A program made the position numbers and the translations under genes. From Conus ventricosus (lineage: Eukaryota; Mollusca; Gastropoda; Neogastropoda; Conidae), in assembly GCA_018398815.1 (NCBI GenBank), contig CM031628.1, forward strand, positions 3,586,026-3,650,025: a stretch of DNA of 64,000 nt, in the 5' to 3' direction. The notes under the pieces are model-generated. The model had not been told where the DNA came from. It did no database searches and saw only the letters and a program-made list of their open reading frames with translations. Below are positions 44,242 to 52,454 of the stretch, one piece after another; position 1 is the stretch's first letter; each line of letters opens with the position of its first letter.

Positions 44242-44870
44242 CACTGGAACTTGAAGAGGAAGCCCAGAGAAAGAACGCTGCAGCTGTGGGTTTGAGTCGA
44301 AAATGCAGAATGTTAACCTTTGCATTCGTTGCAATGACGTATATGCTTTCAGACATTATACCAGTCATGGAAAGACTGAACCTGACTTTTCAGCAAGAGG
44401 AGGTGAACTTGTCAGACATTCAGCCAGCTGTGGAAAGTGCAAAAGCAAGACTGCAGCATCTTCTGATGATACCAGGCCAGAAGGAACAGGAGTTTACACA
44501 TGCTGTGACACGTGATGGTGGTGTGTTCCAAACAATCGGACTGACACATGTGGACAGAGAAGCTACTTTCAAAGCAGCCCGTCAGAACTTTATTGAACAG
44601 CTCCTCCAATCTCTGAGAGACCGCTTTCCCGATGATCAGATGAGTACAGTGTCAGCGTTGGCAAATATCTTCGACAGACAGAGATACCCACCAAGCAATC
44701 CAATTCCCGGACCACTGGATCATTACGCAACCCGAGAACTGACAGTACTGACTCGCCACTATGCGACAGTGATAAACGGACCACGTGCACAGACTGACTT
44801 CAATCAGTTCAAGCGAACACTGAGTGGCTACGGGGTGATGATACTTTTGCCATGTCTTGTCGCATTGTGA
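44242..44870 (+). pseudogene. hAT transposase, middle part in the next frame
   Basis: Continues the transposase after a frame change near 44235: ALTLELEEEAQRKN, YMLSDIIPVMERLNLTFQ and LLQSLRDRFPDDQMSTVSA are the helical insertion domain of ZNF862-like hAT proteins. The frame ends at a stop at 44870, before the dimerisation region. Removal or error of a single base near 44235 explains the break. Confidence 0.8.
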
Positions 44871-45240
44871 TCAGAAACTTGGCTGTGCAGTACCCAAACT
44901 TCGTTTTGTTGGCAAAAATTGCCTTGGTTATCCCCGTGTCCAGCGTGGCCGCGGAGAGAGGTTTCAGTGTCCAGAACGGAATCAAAACAGAGGTGCGTTC
45001 CCGGTGGGCGAGGGGAGAGTGTCACGGCTGATGCGCCTCAATATCCACGCTAAGAGTGTTCGAGACTTTGATGTTGCCTCTGCCACTGATCGTTTCTTCG
45101 CAATGAAAGTGCGTCGTCTTTTTTGTTTGACAGTCTCTGAATTGTGCTTGCAAAAATTTACATCGTTATTTGCAATGCTACCGGAATTTTTTTCACAGGG
45201 ACTGGTTTTGCTCAGAGGCGCTGAAAAACAGTCGGGGTAG
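44846..45240 (+). pseudogene. hAT C-terminal dimerisation region, split over two frames
   Basis: One frame gives YPNFVLLAKIALVIPVSSVA followed by AERGFSVQNGIKT, the classic hAT C-terminal dimerisation sequence. The other frame takes over with GRVSRLMRLNIHAKSVRDFD. At least one more indel near 44990 is needed to explain the switch. The catalytic third acidic residue of hAT proteins (in this domain) cannot be assigned with confidence. Confidence 0.8.
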
Positions 45241-45575
45241 GAGACGAGGGACTGGTTTTGAAAATCCTAGCGCGAACCCTGTTGTGGCTGTACCCTGTCT
45301 GTAATAATAGAATGCTTTCATTCAGTTCATTGTGGCTGTACCCTGTCTGTAGTAATAGAATGCTTTCATTCAGTTCATTGTGGCTGTACCCTGTCTGTAG
45401 TAATAGACTGCTTTCAGTTGATTGTGGCTGTACCCTGTCTGTAGTAATAGAATGCTTTCATTCAGTTCATTGTGGCTGTACCCTGTCTGTAGTAATAGAC
45501 TGCTTTCAGTTGATTGTGGCTGTACCCTGTCTGTAGTATCGCTCCACTCCCCCACTCCACCTGTCCCATCCACAG

Positions 45576-45640
45576 CCACATCTCAGTTTGTTCTGCTGCA
45601 GTCCTCATGCCAGCAGTTCTCTGGGAACTATCTACATTAA
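45576..45640 (+). CDS. Candidate alternative C-terminal exon (copy 2)
   Basis: Same as 14423-14487: acceptor CCTGTCCCATCCACAG, peptide TSQFVLLQSSCQQFSGNYLH, then TAA. The only change nearby is synonymous (CTG to CTA). Confidence 0.35.
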
Positions 45641-45689
45641 GATAGCGTGAGGGGACAGTGCCCCGTGTCGGTGACAGCACCCCTGCACT

Positions 45690-46128
45690 GCTCATTCCTC
45701 CTCCCATCCACAGCCACACACTGTCTTGTCCCACCACAGCCCCGGCACTGCTCATTCCTCCTCCCCATCCACAGCCCCAGCACTGCTCATCCTCCTCCCC
45801 ATCACAGCCACACCCTGCCTTGTCCCACCACAGCCCCAGCACTGCTCATTCCTCCTCCCCATCCACAGCCACACCCTGCCTTGTCCCATCACAGCCCCGG
45901 CACTGCTCATTCCTCCTCCCCATCCACAGCCCCAGCACTGCTCATTCCTCCTCCCCATCCACAGCCCCAGCACTGCTCATTCCTCCTCCCCATCCACAGC
46001 CCCGGCACTGCTCATTCCTCCTCCCCATCCACAGCCCCAGCACTGCTCATTCCTCCTCCCCATCCACAGCCCCGGCACTGCTCATTCCTCCTCCCATCCA
46101 CAGCCACACCCTGTCTTGTCCACCACAG
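45690..46128 (+). repeat. 35-bp minisatellite with acceptor-like units (copy 2)
   Basis: About twelve units, mainly CCCCAGCACTGCTCATTCCT then CCTCCCCATCCACAG, mixed with some 26-bp CCACACCCTGCCTTGTCCC units. Each ends in a pyrimidine tract plus CACAG. Copy 1 expanded the 26-bp form instead. Confidence 0.92.
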
Positions 46129-46214
46129 CCCCGGCACTGGCATTTGACAGAGGGCGCTCTGCGTCTAGTCGTCATGAGTCGGCCAACCTGGGCAAGATGG
46201 GACATGAAATGTAA
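46129..46214 (+). CDS. Candidate alternative C-terminal exon (copy 2)
   Basis: Phase 1 frame PALAFDRGRSASSRHES then ANLGKMGHEM and TAA, with an in-frame extra His codon relative to 14743-14825. Preceded by CCACCACAG. Confidence 0.4.
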
Positions 46215-46264
46215 AGTTTGGTTTTCAAATGATGTTCAGTGAGGATGACGCTATGGAGGTCCAT

Positions 46265-46780
46265 TGTGGTCTGAGCTTGCATGATTGAGTTGCACTTTAT
46301 GCCTGCATGTATGTTAGAGTGGACATGGTGCAAGAGACACAGACACCTGCATGACAGAGTTGTACTTTATGCCTGCATGTATGTTAGAGGTGACATGGTG
46401 CAGGACACACATACACCTGCATGACAGAGTTGTACTTTATGCCTGCATGTATGTTAGAGTGGACATGGTGCAGGACACACATACACCTGCATGACAGAGT
46501 TGTACTTTATGCCTGCATGTATGTTAGAGTGGACATGGTGCAGGACACACAGACACCTGCTGTGGTGATCAGTCAGTTTGAACAACACTGTAATAGACAC
46601 ATCCCTATAGAGTTGACATGGTGCAAGAGACACAGACACCTGCTGTGGTGATCAGTCAGTTTGAGCAACACTATAATAGACACATCCCTATAGAGTTGAC
46701 ATGGTGCAAGAGACAGACACCTGCTGTGGTGATCAGTCGGTTTGAACAACACTGTAACAGACACATCCCTATAGAGTGAA
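46265..46780 (+). repeat. About 80-bp minisatellite (copy 2)
   Basis: About six to seven units of the 14880-15900 family (CACCTGCATGACAGAGTTGT and GATCAGTCAGTTTGAACAAC types). Confidence 0.9.
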
Positions 46781-47267
46781 TGAAGCGTCAGTGTGTGGTG
46801 TCGGTCTCCCAGTTACACAACTATGTCGGACACATCCATGAAGTGAATGAAGCGTCGGTGTGTTGCGTCGGTCTCCCAGTTACACAACTATGTCGGACAC
46901 ATCCATGAAGTGAATGAAGCGTCGGTGTGTGGCGTACGTCAGTACAACACTGTGTTGATCTGACAGTAAATGGTTTCAGTCAGTCAGTGTCAGGCTTTCA
47001 GTTTAAGTTCACAGCACACTCAACAGCAAGGAGATCCTAGGAGCCGGCTGGGATGGATATGTCCACAGTGCACACCACCTGTGGGGTTTAACCCTTCAAC
47101 CTGCCAGTTCACATCCCAGTGAGACTGCCACTCCTCTGTAGTGGTTGGCATCAGTATAAAACTAAAACTCTGTGCATTGAGAAATTGTACTTAAAAAATT
47201 AATTTTCGGTTTGTTTCGAATGTTTTGCAATAGCGAAAAGGTATCGGGGTTTTAAGATTTTAAGCAT

Positions 47268-48745
47268 GACATGTGTTGACGGTGGGAGACAGAGTGACCC
47301 TGTGGAGATGACTGGACATGACATGTTGAAGGTGGGAGACAGTGACCCTGTGGAGATGACTGGACATGACATGTTGAAGGTGGGAGACGGTGACCCTGTG
47401 GAGATGACTGGACATGACATGTGTTGAAGGAGGGAGACAGAGTGATCCTGTGGAGATGACTGGACATGACATGTGTTGAAGGAGGGAGACAGAGTGACCC
47501 TGTGGAGATGACTGGACATGACATGAAGGAGGGAGACAGTGACCCTGTGGAGATGACTGGACATGACATGTGTTGAAGGAGGGAGACACAGTGATCCTGT
47601 GGAGATGACTGGACATGACATGTGTTGAAGGAGGGAGACACAGTGATCCTGTGGAGATGACTGGACATGACATGTGTTGAAGGAGGGAGACACAGTGATC
47701 CTGTGGAGATGACTGGACATGACATGAAGGTGGGTGACAGTGACCCTGTGGAGATGACTGGACATGACATGTGTTGAAGGAGGGAGACAGAGTGACCCTG
47801 TGGAGATGACTGGACATGACATGTTGAAGGAGGGAGACACAGTGATCCTGTGGAGATGACTGGACATGACATGTGTTGAAGGTGGGAGACAGTGATCCTG
47901 TGGAGATGACTGGACATGACATGAAGGTGGGAGACAGTGATCCTGTGGAGATGACTGGACATGACATGTTGAAGGAGGGAGACACAGTGATCCTGTGGAG
48001 ATGACTGGACATGACATGAAGGTGGGTGACAGTGACCCTGTGGAGATGACTGGACATGACATGAAGGTGGGAGACACAGTGATCCTGTGGAGATGACTGG
48101 ACATGACATGAAGGTGGGAGACAGTGATCCTGTGGAGATGACTGGACATGACATGAAGGTGGGAGACAGTGATCCTGTGGAGATGACTGGACATGACATG
48201 AAGGTGGGAGACAGTGACCCTGTGGAGATGACTGGACATGACATGTTGAAGGAGGGAGACACAGTGATCCTGTGGAGATGACTGGACATGACATGAAGGA
48301 GGGAGACAGTGATCCTGTGGAGATGACTGGACATGACATGAAGGAGGGAGACACAGTGATCCTGTGGAGATGACTGGACATGACATGTTGAAGGAGGGAG
48401 ACAGAGTGATCCTGTGGAGATGACTGGACATGACATGTTGAAGGAGGGAGACTGATCCTGTGGAGATGACTGGACATGACATGTGTTGAAGGAGGGAGAC
48501 ACAGTGATCCTGTGGAGATGACTGGACATGACATGTGTTGAAGGAGGGAGACTGATCCTGTGGAGATGACTGGACATGACATGTGTTGAAGGAGGGAGAC
48601 AGAGTGACCCTGTGAAGATGACTGGACATGACATGTGTTGAAGGAGGGAGACAGTGATCCTGTGGAGATGACTGGACATGACATGTGTTGAAGGAGGGAG
48701 ACAGAGTGATCCTGTGGAGATGAAAGGACATGACGTGTGTTGAAG
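47268..48745 (+). repeat. About 36-52-bp minisatellite (copy 2)
   Basis: About thirty units of the 16306-20026 family. A shorter unit lacking TGTGTTG (ACATGACATGAAGGTGGG) is common here but rare in copy 1, so each copy has homogenised different variants. Confidence 0.95.
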
Positions 48746-48861
48746 GTGGGAGACAGAGTGATCCTGTGGAGATGGCATGGGCCATTCTGGGTCTGCAGAT
48801 CATCATCATCCTGCTCCTGGCTGTCAACGTTATCATACGACGCCAGAAGAACCAACGGTGA
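48746..48861 (+). CDS. Membrane-anchor exon with stop (copy 2)
   Basis: The frame reads GGRQSDPVEMAWAILGLQ, then IIIILLLAVNVIIRRQKNQR and TGA: about 22 hydrophobic residues followed by a basic stop-transfer, a type I single-pass anchor with a seven-residue tail. Entry at TTGAAG/GTGGGAG fits phase 1 from the stalk exon but lacks a pyrimidine tract, so the left edge is uncertain. A GTGAGC donor overlaps the stop, so the tail could instead continue into another exon. The first ten codons resemble the minisatellite unit to the left. Confidence 0.58.
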
Positions 48862-49371
48862 GCTGTGTGAAAGTTGTCCTGAAGTGACCAGTGATTCTTT
48901 TTTTCCATCTGCCCTGTGAAAAAGTAAAGGTTTTGGATTAGCTGTCGGTTGTGCAGACACACGTTTTCAGTACCGGTAATTTGATACTTATCCAGGTTCA
49001 TGATTGTGAGTAGTCTAAGCACCTATAATCTGTATAGTCATTTTACCAGCTATCCTCATTCACTGACTGTGGGTAGCCTGGATACCCATGATCTAATAGC
49101 AGTTTGCTACTTCACCTCATTTTTGACTGATGACTAGTCAGGGCGCCCATAATCTGTGCATGGGCCTTTTTCATATGTATCCTCGATTACCAGCTGTGAG
49201 AAGCTGGGACTGCATGATCTATATGCAGGCAGTTTATATCTTATCTTTATTCACCAACCCTCTGAGGTTGGGACTCTCATCTGTAAATAGGCTTTTTTCT
49301 ACTCATCATTCGTTTATGTGCATGGTTGTTAAAACATAGGGAATCGCTATACAGGAATTCCTCCTGCTTGT
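48862..49371. other. Single-copy sequence after the membrane exon (copy 2)
   Basis: Matches 20133-20639. No gene or RNA recognised. Confidence 0.55.
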
Positions 49372-49757
49372 CCTCATTCATGGACAGTGTGTGGTTCAGA
49401 AACCCACCTTCTCCTGTCTTCTGTCATGGGATGCATTTCTTGCCTTGTCCTCGTTCATGGACAGTGTGTGGTTCAGAAACCCACCTTCTCCTGTCTTCTG
49501 TCATGGGATGCATTTCTTGCCTTGTCCTCATTCATGGACAGTGTGTGGTTCAGAAACCCACCTTCTCCTGTCTTCTGTCATGGGATGCATTTCTTGCCTT
49601 GTCCTCATTCATGGACAGTGTGTGGTTCAGAAACCCACCTTCTCCTGTCTTCTGTCATGGGATGCATTTCTTGCCTTGTCATTCATGGACAGTGTGTGGT
49701 TCAGAAACCCACCTTCTCCTGTCTTCTGTCGTGGGATGCATTTCTTGCCTTGTTTGA
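49372..49757 (+). repeat. 77-bp minisatellite, five units (copy 2)
   Basis: Five units of TCATTCATGGACAGTGTGTG through GATGCATTTCTTGCCTTG, one shortened at 49678. Copy 1 has two. Confidence 0.95.
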
Positions 49758-49861
49758 TCCATCATGTGTGGCACACCCCTTCCCTCTTTTTGTTTGTTTG
49801 TTGTAAATTGGTGGGTGTGCTCTTTCCCTTTGAGTTATGTTGTGACATACTCTTTTCCCTT

Positions 49862-50950
49862 GTTTGAATCATGTTGTGTGGTTTTACTGTTTCCTTAAAG
49901 TCATCTAGTGAGACACCTGTTTCCTTCTGTGTGAATGTGTGGTTTTACTGTTTCCTTAAAGTCATCTAGTGTGATACCTGTTTCCTTCTGTGTGAATCAT
50001 GTTGTGTGGTTTTATTGTTTCCTTAAAGTCATCTAGTGAGATACCTGTTTCCTTCTGTGTGAATGTTTGGTTTTACTGTTTACTTAAAATCATCTAGTGA
50101 GATACCTGTTTCCTTCTGTGTGGATCATGTTGTGTGGTTTTACTGTTTCCTTAAAGTCATCTAGTGAGATACCTGTTTCCTTCAGTGTGAATGTTTGGTT
50201 TTACTGTTTACTTAAAATCATCTAGTGAGATACCTGTTTCCTTCTGTGTGGATCATGTTGTGTGGTTTTACTGTTTCCTTAAAGTCATCTAGTGAGATAC
50301 CTGTTTCCTTCTGTGTGGATCATGTTGTGTGGTTTTCCTGTTTCCTTAAAGTCATCTAGTGTGATAACCTGTTTCCTTCTGTGTGAATGTTTGGTTTTAC
50401 TGTTTACTTAAAATCATCTAGCGAGATACCTGTTTCCTTCTGTGTGGATTTAACGTGGTGACAGCCCTGATGTGGCCCTTTGCGGTCGGCTGGGCTATAA
50501 GCAACATTATCTTATCTTTCTGTGTGGATCATGTTGTGTGGTTTTACTGTTTACTTAAAATCATCTAGTGAGATACCTGTTTCCTTCTGTGTGGATCATG
50601 TTGTGTGGTTTTACTGTTTCCTTAAAGTCATCTAGTGTGATACCTGTTTCCTTCTGTGGGAATCATGTGTGATTTTACTGTTTCCCTAAAGTCATCTAGT
50701 GTGATACCTGTTTCCTTCTGTGTGAATCATGTTGTGTGGTTTTCCTGTTTCCTTAAAGTCATCTAGTGGGATACCTGTTTCCTTCTGTGTGAATCATGTG
50801 TGGTTTTCCTGTTTCTTTAAAGTCATCTAGTGTGATACCTGTTTCCTTCTGTGTGAATCATGTTGTGTGGTTTTCCTGTTTCTTTAAAGTCATCTAGTGT
50901 GATACCTGTTTCCTTCTTTGCGAATCATGTTGTGTGGTTGTGCCATTTCT
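49862..50950 (+). repeat. About 58-67-bp minisatellite (copy 2)
   Basis: About seventeen units of the 20880-23060 family, with GTTTACTTAAAATC and TGTGTGGATC variants. It provides the empty-site sequence for the piggyBac-like insertion of copy 1 and contains the retroposon at 50450. Confidence 0.93.
50450..50517 (+). mobile_element. 68-bp retroposon fragment with 12-bp TSD
   Basis: Interrupts a repeat unit. TTCTGTGTGGAT occurs at 50438-50449 and again at 50518-50529. The insert contains GATGTGGCCCTTTGCGGTCG then GCTGGGCTATAAGCAA and ends ACATTATCTTATCT. This looks like a 5'-truncated SINE or LINE 3' end. Confidence 0.75.
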
Positions 50951-51055
50951 GTGGTTGTGCCATTTCCTTAACGTCATCTTGTGACATGCCCCTTACCTTT
51001 CAAATCGTGTTGTTTGATGTTGTGCCTTGAAACCATCGAGTGGCATACCTCTTAC

Positions 51056-51250
51056 TTTTCTGTGAAACATGTTGCCTGGCTGTGCTTTTCCCCCAAAGCC
51101 ATCCTGTAGCAGACCTCTTACTTTTCTGTGAAACATGTTGCCTGGCTGTGCTTTTCCCCCAAAGCCATCCTGTAGCAGACCTCTTACTTTTCTGTGAAAC
51201 ATGTTGCCTGGCTGTGCTTTTCCCCCAAAGCCATCCTGTAGCAGACCTCT
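51056..51250 (+). repeat. 66-bp repeat, three units (copy 2)
   Basis: Three near-identical units of ACCTCTTACTTTTCTGTGAA through CCATCCTGTAGCAG. One unit in copy 1 (23148-23215). Confidence 0.95.
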
Positions 51251-51384
51251 TTGCCTTCCTTGCATTGCATCATATTGTTTCATTGTACACCGTGGCTTTG
51301 AGCTGTCTTCTGTACACGCTGTTCACACTTTGTCTTTACCAGCTTAATCTGTCATCAGTAGGCTTTGAGACCAGGAGTGAGGGC

Positions 51385-51958
51385 AGAGTTGATGGTCAGT
51401 GTCAGTGGTCAGGGTGGATGTAGAACTGCCATGCAGCCCTGAAGGTGTAGAGTTGATGGTCAGTGTCAGTGGTCAGGGATGACGTAGAACTGCCATGCAG
51501 CCCTGAAGGTATAGAGTTGATGGTCAGTGTCAGTGGTCAGGGTGGATGTAGAACTGCCATGCAGCCCTGAAGGTGTGGAGTTGATGGTCAGTGTCAGTGG
51601 TCAGGGTGGATGTAGAACTGCCATGCAGCCCTGAAGGTGTGGAGTTGATGGTCAGTGTCAGTGGTCAGGGTGGATGTAGAACTGCCATGCAGCCCTGAAG
51701 GTGTGGAGTTGATGGTCAGTGTCAGTGGTCAGGGTGGATGTAGAACTGCCATGCAGCCCTGAAGGTGTGGAGTTGATGGTCAGTGTCGGTGGTCAGGGTG
51801 GATGTAGAACTGCCATGCAGCCCTGAAGGTGTGGAGTTGATGGTCAGTGTCAGTGGTCAGGGTGGATGTAGAACTGCCATGCAGCCCTGAAGGTGTAGAG
51901 TTGATGGTCAATGTCAGTGATCAGGGTGGATGTAGAACTGCCATGCAGCCCTGAAGGT
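51385..51958 (+). repeat. 64-bp minisatellite, nine units
   Basis: Units of GTGGAGTTGATGGTCAGTGT, CAGTGGTCAGGGTGGATGTA, GAACTGCCATGCAGCCCTGA. Each has TGCCATGCAG followed by CCCTGAAGGTGT. The last unit runs straight into the open frame starting at 51949. No counterpart was seen in copy 1, which may lie in the gap. Confidence 0.95.
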
Positions 51959-52361
51959 GTTCAGCACACAGCTGTTCTCCCACATCAAGGAACAATCTCC
52001 ACCTGGCATCACTGAGGCAGTACTGTCTGCTGGAGATGGGAGCTTCCAGGGGCAGCTTGCTGTGACAGTGGCAAGGTCAAGACACTCTGAGGGTTTTTTT
52101 CCCGCTCATATCTTATGTGCCATGTCAGTGACAGCACCCCTGCACTGCTCTCATTCCTCCTCCCCATCCACAGCCACACCCTGCCTTGTCCCACCACAGC
52201 CCCAGCACTGGGCAGTTGAAAGAGAGCACTTGGTGTCAAGTCGTCATGAGACAACCAGTCAGAGGTCACAGTGCGTTGCAGCCCTGTCTCTTTGGTGGCG
52301 GTCAGTGATGCCCATTCTGATCCAGCATGAACAGGACACTCTCTGCCGAGCTGTTCTGTGA
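51949..52361 (+). CDS. Candidate C-terminal coding exon, about 135 codons
   Basis: From GCCATGCAG, phase 1 reads LKVFSTQLFSHIKEQSPPGI, EAVLSAGDGSFQGQLAV and VARSRHSEGFFP, then continues open to TGA at 52361. The middle (52120-52250) is a third copy of the segment around 14510-14790 and 45655-46180 (CAGTGACAGCACCCCTGCAC), read in a different frame from the other two. No transmembrane segment or known domain. It may be a cytoplasmic tail or a 3' exon of the gene in unit 2, or a chance frame. The missing pyrimidine tract argues for caution. Confidence 0.35.
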
Positions 52362-52454
52362 GAGTCTTGTCTGCAGGGAACAGTGAGCTGTCAGAGTCAG
52401 AGTGCTTAGACAGTGGCAAGATCAGGAAGAACTGGAAAATATGGCGGTTGTCCA

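Larger units (their letters stand above)
42771..45281 (+). mobile_element. hAT element (5-bp TSD) with broken transposase
   Basis: 2511 bp with inverted ends CAGGGTTCGCG and CGCGAACCCTG, flanked by TTGTG on both sides (42766-42770, 45282-45286). The host unit is readable on either side. Subterminal copies of GGGACTGGTTTT occur at both ends. It encodes a ZNF862/KIAA1586-type hAT transposase. A 5-bp duplication fits the hAT5 group rather than the usual 8 bp. Confidence 0.9.
37667..45540 (+). repeat. Giant 44/48-bp minisatellite, interrupted by a hAT element (copy 2)
   Basis: About 110 units at 37667-42770 and six at 45282-45540, of the form GAATGCTTTCATTCAGTT, CATTGTGGCTGTACCC, TGTCTGTAGTAATA. 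Long units are 48 bp (16 codons), short ones 44 bp. A variant series (GAAAGC, TAATAAT, CTATAGT) recurs in order at 38688-38830 and 40441-40580, 1753 bp apart, showing a higher-order repeat. Because most units read TTCATTG rather than TTGATTG, all plus-strand frames stay open for up to 193 codons. Confidence 0.95.
26460..51290 (+). repeat. Tandem duplication unit, copy 2
   Basis: Second copy of the 7389-23260 unit, with the same exon order and the same minisatellite families. It is longer because the 44/48-bp array expanded and because of at least five insertions: 30666-31528, 33211-36665 (itself containing 35652-36339), 42771-45281 and 50450-50517. Confidence 0.88.

Noticed and set aside
47199..49022. 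Minus-strand frame of 607 codons
   Set aside because: Same cause as in copy 1: the 36-52-bp minisatellite read on the opposite strand.
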